Below are positions 24,707 to 33,161 of a DNA stretch of 35,673 nucleotides, piece by piece. Within the stretch, counting starts at the first letter, position 1. Every line of letters begins with the position of its first letter. The stretch comes from Opitutus sp. GAS368. Lineage in GTDB: Bacteria; Verrucomicrobiota; Verrucomicrobiia; Opitutales; Opitutaceae. The DNA lies in assembly GCA_945871085.1 (NCBI GenBank), contig CAMBVX010000024.1, positions 1 through 35,673 on the forward strand. Reading direction: 5' to 3'. Both the position numbers and the translations under genes were made by a program. The notes under the pieces are model-generated. The model had not been told where the DNA came from, did not search any database, and worked only from the letters and a program-made list of their open reading frames with translations.

Positions 24707-25633
24707 TTAAAAATGTTTTTTGAACACCACATTTTCCGCGTTGGTGAAAAGGACGATGTGCTCCTCCATATCGACGCCGACGAACCGCAGACCAAGATTT
24801 CGATTTACGATTTCACCGTATTTAACGAGGCGCCCGTCAATAAAGGCGCGGGGGGAGGCACCACCGACCGCACCGTCAATCTTGAACTGGGCGATCGCCG
24901 TGTGAAACGGACTGAGGTCATCCTTCGCCAGCGGCACAACCACGGGTGACGGCGGTGGCGGCGGTGGAGCGACGACCACCGGGGGTTTGACGACGAGGTG
25001 CGGGGCATCGCCGCCGGCGACGATTTGGTTCAAATAGGCGACATTGGCATCACTCCTCGCGGTCACCTGCCGAGTTTGCTGGAGGACCTTCACCAACGTC
25101 GGCGCATTTTTGTCGATCACGGTACTGGGAGGCTTCGGATTACTCAATTCCTTCATCAGCGGCACCAGTGTTTTCATCGCGAGATAACCGCCCCCCAACA
25201 TCAGCGCCAAAATGGAACCCCACTTGAGGAGCATGCCGCTCGAGCGGATCAGCGCCGGTGCAAACGACTCCTTCATCAACGCCGTCGAAACCGGCTCATC
25301 CGCCCCTCCCGCATTTTCTACCTTTGGCTTCGCCGTAGGTAACTCAAAACCAACCGCAACGGTCACCTGGACTTCGTTATTCCCCACGAGCGGAACCGCC
25401 GTCGCTTGGTCGGTGGTCGCTGCCGTGGCGGCAACCCTCGGCGCCACCAACCCTGACGGCACGATCTCAATCGGCGATACCCTCATCACCAAGCTGGGGC
25501 CCGCCAATGGCGGAACAGCGACGACAACGGGAGGAGTGGCGGGCTGGACGGGGACAGCGCTGGTCGGCGCGACAACGGGCAAGATTTTCTCCGGAGCGAG
25601 TGGAAGCGGTGAAAGTCTGATTCGAGGAGGCAT
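24707..25633 (-). CDS. Hypothetical proline-rich single-pass membrane protein
   Basis: I do not recognise a named family. With the ATG at 25633 the protein has 308 residues; an in-frame TTG at 25666 would add 11. The N-terminal 130 residues are rich in Pro, Val and Ala and probably disordered. One transmembrane helix lies at about 135-153 (WGSILALMLGGGYLAMK). Then come a short helical stretch, a polyproline run (223-230) and a compact C-terminal domain of about 70 residues (FHTAIAQFKIDGAVGGASP, FIDGRLVKYGEIV, LGLRFVGVDMEEHIVLF). That tail recalls the small periplasmic domains of pilus or type II secretion assembly proteins, but the likeness is weak. It probably exposes its C-terminus to the periplasm. 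The next gene downstream (TPR/cyclase-like) starts 216 bp away on the same strand. Confidence 0.6.
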   Translation of the reverse strand: MPPRIRLSPLPLAPEKILPVVAPTSAVPVQPATPPVVVAVPPLAGPSLVMRVSPIEIVPSGLVAPRVAATAATTDQATAVPLVGNNEVQVTVAVGFELPTAKPKVENAGGADEPVSTALMKESFAPALIRSSGMLLKWGSILALMLGGGYLAMKTLVPLMKELSNPKPPSTVIDKNAPTLVKVLQQTRQVTARSDANVAYLNQIVAGGDAPHLVVKPPVVVAPPPPPPSPVVVPLAKDDLSPFHTAIAQFKIDGAVGGASPRAFIDGRLVKYGEIVNRNLGLRFVGVDMEEHIVLFTNAENVVFKKHF

Positions 25634-25892
25634 GGAGTCAGGACGAGGCGAATAGAATTCAGCCAAGGATCAGGTTCTGGAAACAATAAAAATGCGCCGT
25701 GGATACACCGGACGCAGAACTCATGCGGGCCGCCTGCGATGATGACGTTTCATAAAAGTGGTTCGGTGGCCTGCTGGATCGTCAGCCTGATCGAACGCCC
25801 GGAGTAAAATGTCCGCCGACATCGAAAAATGAATACGCCCAGCCACTCCTCCGCTCACCTCAGTGGAGATCGCTGGGGCCACTCCACCCGGA

Positions 25893-26408
25893 TCACGTCT
25901 TCAACCGTAAAGTCAGCACCCACAGCCGACTCTCGGGTTGGTCCGGTTTCAGCCGGATCATTCGCTCAAATTGGAAACCCAACTTTCCCAGCAGTCGCCC
26001 CGAACGTACGTTGCCGGGCGTCGTCAAGGCCACGACGCGAGTCAACCTGAGCACGTTGGTTCCCTGCGCGAGCACCCCTGCCGCCGCCTCGTGCGCATAA
26101 CCTCGGCCCCAAAAACGCGCCAAAAACGCGAATCCGATATCCACGTCCGGCAGCGTGTCCCGCTTGATCAAACCGCAGATACCCATCGTCGCCCCACGGT
26201 CCTTGGTCTCCACGGCCAATGAACCAAATCCCATCCGGGCATACATCGAAACCGGCCCCGTCATCACCTACGAACGGGCATCATCAAGCGTTCTCACGCC
26301 GCGATCACCGATACATTCCAACCAGGCCGGCTCGTTCACCAACTCAAGAATGAAGGGCGCATCCTCGGCCGAGAGGGGTCTCATCCGCAAACGGTTCGTC
26401 TCAAGCAT
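25893..26408 (-). pseudogene. GNAT family N-acetyltransferase (RimJ/RimL type) with in-frame amber codon
   Basis: Read from the ATG at 26408 the frame gives 171 codons typical of RimJ/RimL-like acetyltransferases: MLETNRLRMRPLSAEDA at the start, NEPAWLECIGDRGVRT, then GFGSLAVETKD, GFAFLARFWGRGYAHEAA (acetyl-CoA loop) and NVRSGRLLGKLGF. Codon 47 (26270-26268) is TAG, where relatives have a tyrosine in the run DDAR-S/R-Y. A single C-to-G change of TAC would produce it. A Shine-Dalgarno-like GGGGGAAA precedes the ATG. Restart at the following GTG/ATG (26267 or 26264) would give a 124-residue protein lacking the first strand and helices, probably inactive. A sequencing error is the other explanation. 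Confidence 0.75.
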
Positions 26409-26527
26409 CTGGATCGTTTCCCCCACGCGCAGAACCAGAGCACGCTGGTGGCCGTGCGTCGCTCAAAAATTACCGCGCCTCGCTGGCGCGCCCCCCGCAC
26501 GGGCCTCCGCGCTGCGTCCACCGGACT

Positions 26528-26545
26528 CATAAATGCAAATTTATG
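26528..26545. promoter_or_regulatory. AT-rich inverted repeat in the intergenic region
   Basis: CATAAAT-GCAA-ATTTATG is a perfect inverted repeat with 7-bp arms, in a locally AT-rich patch about 120 bp upstream of the acetyltransferase start and 150 bp before the small membrane-protein ORF. Two GGGGAA copies follow (26545-26550 and near 26577). It could be an operator; no T-tract supports a terminator. The remainder of the 26409-26666 gap shows no coding sequence I can support. Confidence 0.3.
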
Positions 26546-26666
26546 GGGAAAAGACCGAATCCAATGATTCACAATTGGGGAAGATTTCCCGATTAGGAAT
26601 AGCGGGTTCGCGCACCGCGATTGTCTCTAACGTCTGGCATGCAACAAAAAGACAGAATTGAATCCT

Positions 26667-26683
26667 TTGGCACGCGGATTGCA
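26667..26683 (+). promoter_or_regulatory. Sigma-54 (RpoN) type -24/-12 promoter
   Basis: TTGGCACG-CGGA-TTGCA matches the sigma-54 consensus YTGGCACGrNNNTTGCW at every defined position but one. The GG of the -24 element is at 26669-26670 and the GC of the -12 element at 26681-26682, the correct 10-bp separation. Transcription would start near 26694, right at the ATG (26696) of a small membrane-protein ORF, giving an almost leaderless message. No enhancer-binding protein gene is in the window. Confidence 0.55.
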
Positions 26684-26695
26684 AAACCCCGCGAT

Positions 26696-26926
26696 ATGTC
26701 AGGCCCGCCCTTCACCGTCCAATCCCCTCTCCGCCCCACCGAATATCGGCCAGGGGCGACCCTGTTTTCATTGGTTGCAGCAAAAGCCGGACGTGAAGTC
26801 CTTTGGGTGGTCATTGCCGGGGTGTTCTTGGTCGTCGAGGCGCTCGTGTTCGTGACCGAGCTCCCCGCGACGAAATTCTTCCATCGCCGCGAACCGGCGA
26901 AGGTCGCACGCGCCGGGCGCCGCTGA
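26696..26926 (+). CDS. Small hypothetical membrane protein
   Basis: A 76-residue ORF starting MSGPPFTVQ contains one clear transmembrane helix (WVVIAGVFLVVEALVFV, about residues 39-55) and a basic C-terminal tail (HRREPAKVARAGRR). That suggests a single-pass protein with a cytoplasmic basic end. An in-frame upstream ATG at 26639 and TTG at 26621 exist, but the sigma-54-like promoter at 26667-26683 would exclude them. No family is recognised. The support is the helix, the promoter placement and the lack of any competing gene; the ORF could still be chance. Confidence 0.4.
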   Translation: MSGPPFTVQSPLRPTEYRPGATLFSLVAAKAGREVLWVVIAGVFLVVEALVFVTELPATKFFHRREPAKVARAGRR

Positions 26927-27001
26927 CTTCGACGCAGCCCGCCGGCACGGTCCCGGGCGCAGCCAGCGCTTCGCCCTACCTTCAATGGGAATAAATTCGG
27001 C

Positions 27002-28522
27002 TCAACTAAACGCCAGTTTCCGTTGGGTCACGAATACGTCGCGCAGAGCCAGACTCAGTTTGTCCTGGAGCACCTGAAGTTCGCGGTAGCGCGCGACGTT
27101 AGCCTTGTTTGGCACGCAGCGGGTCGCCTCGTCGAGTGCAACCGTCCCCGTCGTAAAGTCGGAAAGTTTGGCCTTCTTATGGCCGTTGCGCAGCGCGACA
27201 CACCAGGCGGCTTGCAGCGCGCCACCGAGGGCCGCGCCTTCGTCTTCGACCATCGCCACCACCGGAACGCCGAAAATATCAGCCATCAGTTGGCGCCAGA
27301 CCGGCGACTTCGCCCCGCCGCCAGTCACCCGAATTTCCTTCGCCTTCACCCCGAGGGCAGCGAGGCGACGCAGACCGTAGTTCATGCCCATCGTCACGCC
27401 CTCCATCGCTGCACGAGCAACGTGCCCGGAGGAGAAATTTTGGTTGTTCAAACCCAACAGCACCCCCGAGCCAGCCGGGACATTTGGGGTCCGCTCGCCT
27501 GCCAGATACGGCAGCAGCACCAGTCCACCGGCACCGGCGGGAGCAGCCAGCACCGCAGCATTTAACGCCGCATGATCTTGGCCAAACAGAGTGCGCACCT
27601 GCTCGGTCACGGTCGTGACATTCATCGTGCACAAGAGCGGTAGCCAGCCGCCCGTCGAAGAACAAAAAGCTGCAATCTCCCCGGCCGGATCGATCACCGG
27701 TTTTCCCGCGTAGGCGTAAATCGTGCCACTCGTGCCGAAGCTCGCCGTCACGACACCAGCCGCGACATTCCCCGTGCCGATCGCGCCCATCATGTTGTCG
27801 CCCCCACCGGCACTCACGACGACGTCGACCGGAAATCCGTAGCGCGTGGCCAACTCCGGGCGCAACGTTCCGGCCGCCTCATGCGAACCCGACAACGGGG
27901 GTAGCCAGGCGGCGAGCTTCTTGTCGATGGCATGGATCGCGGCGCGAGACCACGTGCGCTTGCGGACATCCATCAGCGCTGTCCCGGAGGCATCGCCGAA
28001 CTCCATGAAGTAGTTTCCGGTCAGGAAAAAATTAAGGTAGTCATGGGGCAGTAACACGTGGCGCAATTTCGCATAATTCGCCGGCTCGTGGCGTTTCAAC
28101 CAAAGAATTTTGGGTGCCGTAAACCCCGGAAGAATCAGGTTTCCTGTTTTGCGGATCGCGGCTTTCGGTCCGCCGAGCTTTTTCGTGATGATCGCACATT
28201 CCGCTGTCGTGCTCGTGTCGCACCACAGCTTGGCCGGCCGGATCACATTGCCTTCGGCGTCGAGCGGCACGAAGCCGTGTTGCTGTCCGGAAACACCGAT
28301 GCCCCGGACCTGCGTGCCATCGATTTTTCCCGCCACTTCGCTCAACACAAAATCCAGCGCCGCCGTCCATTCCTGCGGATGCTGCTCCATATGGCCGACC
28401 GACAAACCCTCGATCAATTTGTGCGGAGCGCGCGCCTCGGCCACGACCGTGCGGGTGCCGAGGTCGAGGACGACCGCTTTGACGCTCTGAGTGCCGGAAT
28501 CGATGCCGATGTAGAGGGACAT
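27002..28522 (-). CDS. xylB: Xylulokinase (FGGY family)
   Basis: XylB phosphorylates D-xylulose to xylulose-5-phosphate, feeding the pentose phosphate pathway. The 506 residues carry the FGGY N-terminal phosphate loop GIDSGTQSVKAVVLD (6-20), the substrate-side SGQQHGFV (79-86), LWCDTST, and the C-terminal GGGDNMMGAIGTG with the catalytic-base Asp. SFGTSGTIYAY, VTGGGAKSPVWRQLMADIF and DEGAALGGALQAAW follow. All motifs look intact. No xylose isomerase or transporter gene is adjacent. The start ATG at 28522 has no Shine-Dalgarno; its upstream 35 nt are strongly pyrimidine-rich. The next minus-strand gene upstream (spermidine synthase-like) ends 92 bp away. Confidence 0.95.
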   Translation of the reverse strand: MSLYIGIDSGTQSVKAVVLDLGTRTVVAEARAPHKLIEGLSVGHMEQHPQEWTAALDFVLSEVAGKIDGTQVRGIGVSGQQHGFVPLDAEGNVIRPAKLWCDTSTTAECAIITKKLGGPKAAIRKTGNLILPGFTAPKILWLKRHEPANYAKLRHVLLPHDYLNFFLTGNYFMEFGDASGTALMDVRKRTWSRAAIHAIDKKLAAWLPPLSGSHEAAGTLRPELATRYGFPVDVVVSAGGGDNMMGAIGTGNVAAGVVTASFGTSGTIYAYAGKPVIDPAGEIAAFCSSTGGWLPLLCTMNVTTVTEQVRTLFGQDHAALNAAVLAAPAGAGGLVLLPYLAGERTPNVPAGSGVLLGLNNQNFSSGHVARAAMEGVTMGMNYGLRRLAALGVKAKEIRVTGGGAKSPVWRQLMADIFGVPVVAMVEDEGAALGGALQAAWCVALRNGHKKAKLSDFTTGTVALDEATRCVPNKANVARYRELQVLQDKLSLALRDVFVTQRKLAFS

Positions 28523-28614
28523 GGGAGTAAGAAAGAGTGAAATCTGGAGCGGAGGAAAGTCTCCCCCTCGTCATGACGAGTGCGGCCGTTCACCGGTCCG
28601 ATCGAACACGCCGA

Positions 28615-29532
28615 TCACTTCGGACCGGTATTATTGGTCTTCATCGCGTCAAGAAACTCGACCGGCGAAAAATCATCCGTCAGCAAACGCGCCCGCTCGA
28701 CCTGCTTTTTCGGAATCGCCATGTGCTCGGCTTTGAGTGCCGCCAAATCAAGCCGTCCTTCGAAGACTTGCGCGACCGCTTTTTCCACTGCGGCCCAGTT
28801 CTCCGGTTGGGTCATATCGGGCGTGCGATACTTGACGGCGCACGCGATCACGTTGCCGCGGCCTTCCGTTTCAAAGAGCACGACCTGTGGAAACACGGCC
28901 TTGATCGTCTTGATGTCCGAGTGAAACAGCTCGGTGCCCGAGTGCAGATTGCTGATGAAGACGCCGCGCTCGGTCAGGCGCGCGGCGCATTCACGGTAAT
29001 ACTCTTCGGTCTTCAAATGCGGCGGCACAAACCCACCGCGGAACGCGTCGAGGATGATCCAATCCCACTGGGTCTTGTCCCGCTTCACAAACATCCGCCC
29101 GTCGGTGAGCGCCACGGGCATTTTGGCCGTCGACTTGAAGGCCATCCGCGTCTCACAGAGTTCAAGCACTTTGGGGTCAAGCTCCACGGATTGCAGCAGC
29201 GCGTCTGGATATGCGGCCGAAAACAACCGGTGAAAACCCGCGCCCCCCAGACCGATCATCAAAACCCGCGAAGGCTGCGGTTGAAAAAAAAGTCCGGTGT
29301 AAAGTGTCCGCGTATAGGCCACCATCAACTTCAGGGGATCGCTCAAATCCACCGCCGATTCCAACGCTTCCCCCCGGCGCGAGCGGGCGCGCAGCTCGAC
29401 GACGGAGCCGGTCTTCTCGATCGTCAGACTGTTATAGATGGTATCGAAGCTCTCGACGTAGTTGCCGCTGTCGGCGGCAGGCACCGCCACGGTCGCGAGT
29501 GAAAAAACGAGGAAACAACGGGCAAGTTTCAT
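28615..29532 (-). CDS. Spermidine synthase-like (SAM-fold) protein with N-terminal signal/membrane segment
   Basis: The 305-residue protein starts with a hydrophobic, signal-like segment (ARCFLVFSLATVAVPAAD, about 4-21). A spermidine synthase/methyltransferase Rossmann domain follows: VLMIGLGGAGFHRLF as SAM-binding loop, VELDPKVLELCE, VALTDGRMFV, DWIILDAFRGGFVPPHL. The polyamine-synthase DxxDP-type catalytic motif is replaced by DAFRGG, so true spermidine synthesis is doubtful. It overlaps the upstream membrane gene by ATGA at 29529-29532. Together they look like the two halves of the common fused-MFS/spermidine synthase protein. If the N-terminal segment is cleaved the domain would be periplasmic, which would be odd for a SAM enzyme; a membrane anchor is the alternative. 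Confidence 0.75.
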   Translation of the reverse strand: MKLARCFLVFSLATVAVPAADSGNYVESFDTIYNSLTIEKTGSVVELRARSRRGEALESAVDLSDPLKLMVAYTRTLYTGLFFQPQPSRVLMIGLGGAGFHRLFSAAYPDALLQSVELDPKVLELCETRMAFKSTAKMPVALTDGRMFVKRDKTQWDWIILDAFRGGFVPPHLKTEEYYRECAARLTERGVFISNLHSGTELFHSDIKTIKAVFPQVVLFETEGRGNVIACAVKYRTPDMTQPENWAAVEKAVAQVFEGRLDLAALKAEHMAIPKKQVERARLLTDDFSPVEFLDAMKTNNTGPK

Positions 29533-30134
29533 GAGGAAGCAGGAGCACGGAGGAACCGCAACAAAGCCGCGAGATTGAGCAGCGCGACCGCGAGCCAGAC
29601 GTAGAGCAACGTCGAGACTCGAAAATTTGGGATCAGCACAAAGGTCGTCAGCATCACCCCCGCGATGTTACCCAGCGTGCTGACGCCATAAACGAGGCCG
29701 GAGGCATTCCCCGGTGCGACGCCACGCTGGGCGAGAAATTGGACACACTGCGGCGAAAACGTCGAGAGGGCCGTCACCGGCACGAAAAATAGCGCGAGGC
29801 ATGACGCCAACACGCCCGGCAAAACCGCCGTGAAGGCAATTTCAATCTGCCCCACGAGCCCCCGGCCAAATCCGGCGGTGACCGCCAACGAAACCACGGC
29901 GGTGACCGCACACGCGAACTGGCTCCGCCGCCGTGGGGCCGTCGCTAAATTACTGATCGCCCCGCCCACCATCGATCCGATGCTGAAAGCCGCCAGAAAG
30001 GTCGAGATCAGGCAGGCCCATACATCGATGGCCGAACCAAAATGCGGGCTGAGCAACCGGGATCCGAGCATCTGAAAGCCCATACTCAAGATGCCCAGAA
30101 TGACGACGGTGACGTAGAAAGCGAAGAGTGGCAC
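29529..30134 (-). CDS. Multi-pass membrane protein (N-terminal half of fused MFS/spermidine synthase type)
   Basis: This is a 201-residue protein with about six transmembrane helices. The segments VILGILSMGFQMLGSRLLSP, GSAIDVWACLISTFLAAFSIG and GVSTLGNIAGVMLTTFVLIP match the membrane part of fused-MFS/spermidine synthase proteins. The start is a GTG at 30134; no in-frame ATG lies closer than codon 21, inside the first helix. The stop overlaps the start of the SAM-fold gene by 4 bp, so the pair is co-translated. Substrate unknown. Confidence 0.75.
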   Translation of the reverse strand: MPLFAFYVTVVILGILSMGFQMLGSRLLSPHFGSAIDVWACLISTFLAAFSIGSMVGGAISNLATAPRRRSQFACAVTAVVSLAVTAGFGRGLVGQIEIAFTAVLPGVLASCLALFFVPVTALSTFSPQCVQFLAQRGVAPGNASGLVYGVSTLGNIAGVMLTTFVLIPNFRVSTLLYVWLAVALLNLAALLRFLRAPASS

Positions 30135-30686
30135 GGGGAAGCCGCGGAACGTGCGACATCACTTTCGCGATGTCACCTCGAAAGTCCGCCTCGCCCGAAA
30201 GTGGCGCAGACCTGCGGCCGGCCCCACCGACTGAGTCAAACGATGCAATCGAGTGCCTTGGCCGGCGCGCTCCGGGTTCAGCACATCTCACCACTAACTG
30301 TGGCGGCTGACTGCGTGTGATTCGCGGCAAGACTTCGGGGTTTCATCCACGACCGTTGCAGCGAAGACCGCGAATTGATGATGAGAAAACCGGCTGGCGG
30401 TCCGTCAGGTCGATGCCATGCGTTGATTCACCTTCGGACTCCCTGCGGGTCTCCCTCTGAAGACGCGTGCGCGGAATTCGTTTCAAAAATCTTCGATTTT
30501 GTCCACGCCGGGCAGCCCGGGGAACACACTGAGCAGCGTCATCGAGAAGTCTTCAGCACGAGCCACTCCAGCGCCGCTCACCTTTTGGAATAAACCAACC
30601 CGCGAAGCCCGCCCACGCCAAGTGCCGTGAGTCTCACCCGAGGGTGTGAGGCGCGGTCCAAACGCGGATCGCTCCTCGGCTCACCC
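30135..30686. other. 552-bp intergenic region without a supported gene
   Basis: The region separates two minus-strand genes and must hold the promoter of the membrane/SAM-fold pair. Short inverted repeats are visible: CCGGGC-A-GCCCGG near 30509, AAAATC-TTC-GATTTT near 30488, and an imperfect CTCACCC/GGGTGTGAG near 30630. None has a T-tract. Open frames here lack recognisable domains, good codon bias or start context. Confidence 0.4.
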
Positions 30687-33161
30687 TCACTCGTCGCTCC
30701 GCCACAGCGCACAACCGAGCGCCGGCACGAACAAATCCGGCTCGACCGGCAGCGTCGCCCCATGTCCTTCCGAAGCAAAAAACCGTTCGTGGTCGGCCAA
30801 CTGCTCCCACGCGCCCGCCACCGCGCCCGCGATGCCTTCGCCCACGTGAATCGTCACGTCACCCAACGAGGGGTTAACCGCAAACAACAGCCGCTCTGCG
30901 CCCTGCGAAAAGTCCGCGTTATAAATGACCGCAAACGCGGGCGATCCGGACGCACGGAAAAACAGGAAAAAGCCCTCGCTCGGCCGCGCGCCTTGGCGCA
31001 ACAACCGCCCCGTCTCGCTGCGGCGAAACGCGATCCAGTCGGCGAAATACGCGTGCGTGCCGAGATGCCGATAGAGCCGGCGGTAATCGAGCGCGTTCAG
31101 ATCACCCCGCAGGTAGGTGTTGTTCACCCCGTGCTTGGAGCGGAGGAAATCCTGCCCCGCCGCCAACATCGGAATGCCCAGCGACATGAACAACAGCGCG
31201 GCCATCAGGTGGGTCCGCTGGCGATCATTGGCCGTCGGCATGAAGCCGTTGGAGTTGCCGTTTTCCGTGATCATGTCGATCCACGTGCGGTCATCGTGCG
31301 ACTCCGTGTAGTTCACCGTCTGCGCCGGCCACTTGGCAAAATACCACGGCGAGCCCCGCAAAAAATATTCCATGCGTTCCGCCGCCCCGCCGCCCCGCAC
31401 ATAGTCGCGCACGAAATCCCGGTAACCGTCGTTCCACGACGCCCAACCCGTGTCGCGCAAAGCCCCCGCGATGTGCCCGCGGAAACTCCACGGCTCCGCA
31501 ATCAAGATCACGTCGGGCTTCACGCGCTTCAGCGCCACCTCGACATCGCGCAACACATCCGCGCCGATCAGCTCCGCGAGGTCGAAACGAAATCCGTCGA
31601 CGCCAAACGCCTCGATCAGGTGAATACAGCTGTCGATGATGAGTCGTTTCGACATCGCGGAACGCGCCCGCAAGTCGTTCCCGCAACCGCTGAAATTGGC
31701 GAGATTCCCCGCCGCGTCCTGTTCAAAATAATAGAGCCGGTCGATCAACATCAGGTGCGCCGGCACGCCGACGTGGTTGTAAACCACATCGAGGAGGACC
31801 GCCATGCCGCGCCGGTGAAACGCGGCGACCAATTCCTGCAACTCCCGCACGCCCGACGCGGCCTCCGGCACCAGCGCGTAGCCGCTCTCCGGCGCGAAAA
31901 AATTATTTGTCATGTACCCCCAGTGGTAGTCGGCCGCCGCCACGTTGTCGCACGCCTGCACCGGCTGCAGTTCCACACAGTTCACCCCGAGATGGTGCAG
32001 GTAAAAATCTGAACTCTCGACCCACTTGCGCACGCCCGTGAACCCGCGGCGCTCCTCGGGCAGCGCCTGCACCGGGGCGTTCGCCGCGAGATCCCGCACG
32101 TGCGCCTCGGCGATGATCAGGTCGTGCCACGCCGGGGTCTTGAAGGTCCGGTCGCCCTGGCCCACCCACGCGCGATCGAGCACAATGCCCGGTCCATCGT
32201 GCTGGACCGTCGCCAGCGCATAGGGATCGAGCACGCGCATCTGCGGATCAAATTTCCCCGGCCCGGCGCGCACGCCATCCACCGCATACCAATAAAACCA
32301 GCCGTGCAGATTACTCCCGAGCGCCACTTCCCAGACGCCGGCCGAGCCGTCGGCATCCGGCCGCCGCACCAACGGAAATTCTTGGACTTCGCTCAGCTCG
32401 CCCAGTGCGTGGCGCAGCGACAGCGTCACCCCCCGCGCCCTCGGCGCAAACAGCCGGAACACCGTCTCCTCCCCCCGCACCAACGCCCCAAGCGGCAGAT
32501 CGGTTTTCAAGTCGTGAAAGAAGACCCCCGGCACCAGCGGCACTCCGTCCTCTGCCGTCGCCTCGCTCCTCCCGGCCCACGCCACGGTCAGGGCCTCCGC
32601 GAGATCGAGCGGCTGCGCCAACGAAAATCGCCAGAGGTGCCGACCCGTGCGAGCCGGGTCGATCACGCGGTTCACATTGCCGTCCCGATCGCGCACGCCG
32701 TTGGGTACGTCGTCCGGCAAACTCAGCCAATGATGTTCACCAGTCACGAACTTGAACCGCTGGCCCGCCGGCTTCAGAAAACGCGCCGCGTCGCCCCGCC
32801 ACATCAACACTTGCTCGCCATCCAATTTCTCCGGTCGCAACCGCCACGCCTCATTGCCGACCGCCGCCTGCCAGCCATTAAATTCTCCCGCCACATATAA
32901 GGTGTCCCGCGCCAGATCGATCTCGGAGCCGTGCTCCGGCGTGAGCGCAAACACCATCTCCCCCGCCGCATTGACGAAATAACGGTAACTGCAGGCGGCC
33001 ATCAAACCCGTGTCCACCGAAAGTCCCGCCGGGGTCGGACACTGCGCCCCCAGCGTAAAATGCGGAGGCACCTTCGATCTCCAGTCGCGGTCCAACTCCA
33101 CCACACCCGTGGTGAGGGATTCGAGCCAAGCCCGGACGATACGATGCGACGGTTCTACCAT
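30687..33161 (-). CDS. GH13 pullulanase-type glycogen/alpha-glucan debranching enzyme
   Basis: The 824-residue protein has N-terminal beta-sandwich modules, including CBM48-like segments (LYVAGEFNGWQ, and ETVFRLFAPRARGVTLSLRH). A GH13 barrel carries the four conserved regions: DVVYNHVG (I), DGFRFDLAEL with the nucleophile Asp (II), LIAEPW with the acid Glu (III) and YTESHDDRTW (IV). YHWGYMTNNFF is the YNWGY-like motif of type I pullulanases and isoamylase relatives. These enzymes hydrolyse alpha-1,6 branches. No signal peptide is seen at the chosen ATG (33161), so the enzyme is probably cytoplasmic and works on glycogen together with glgC products. The open frame extends to 33314, but that part is Arg/Gly-rich and not family-like. 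A second choice would be a maltodextrin debranching GlgX-type enzyme. Confidence 0.85.
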   Translation of the reverse strand: MVEPSHRIVRAWLESLTTGVVELDRDWRSKVPPHFTLGAQCPTPAGLSVDTGLMAACSYRYFVNAAGEMVFALTPEHGSEIDLARDTLYVAGEFNGWQAAVGNEAWRLRPEKLDGEQVLMWRGDAARFLKPAGQRFKFVTGEHHWLSLPDDVPNGVRDRDGNVNRVIDPARTGRHLWRFSLAQPLDLAEALTVAWAGRSEATAEDGVPLVPGVFFHDLKTDLPLGALVRGEETVFRLFAPRARGVTLSLRHALGELSEVQEFPLVRRPDADGSAGVWEVALGSNLHGWFYWYAVDGVRAGPGKFDPQMRVLDPYALATVQHDGPGIVLDRAWVGQGDRTFKTPAWHDLIIAEAHVRDLAANAPVQALPEERRGFTGVRKWVESSDFYLHHLGVNCVELQPVQACDNVAAADYHWGYMTNNFFAPESGYALVPEAASGVRELQELVAAFHRRGMAVLLDVVYNHVGVPAHLMLIDRLYYFEQDAAGNLANFSGCGNDLRARSAMSKRLIIDSCIHLIEAFGVDGFRFDLAELIGADVLRDVEVALKRVKPDVILIAEPWSFRGHIAGALRDTGWASWNDGYRDFVRDYVRGGGAAERMEYFLRGSPWYFAKWPAQTVNYTESHDDRTWIDMITENGNSNGFMPTANDRQRTHLMAALLFMSLGIPMLAAGQDFLRSKHGVNNTYLRGDLNALDYRRLYRHLGTHAYFADWIAFRRSETGRLLRQGARPSEGFFLFFRASGSPAFAVIYNADFSQGAERLLFAVNPSLGDVTIHVGEGIAGAVAGAWEQLADHERFFASEGHGATLPVEPDLFVPALGCALWRSDE

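Noticed and set aside
26268-26270. UAG read as a sense codon (pyrrolysine or suppressor)
   Set aside because: gcvH itself ends with TAG, no suppressor tRNA or Pyl genes are in view, and a nonsense mutation or sequencing error is simpler.
30375-30593. 72-codon plus-strand ORF in the 552-bp gap
   Set aside because: No domain, no start context and no codon bias like the neighbouring genes.
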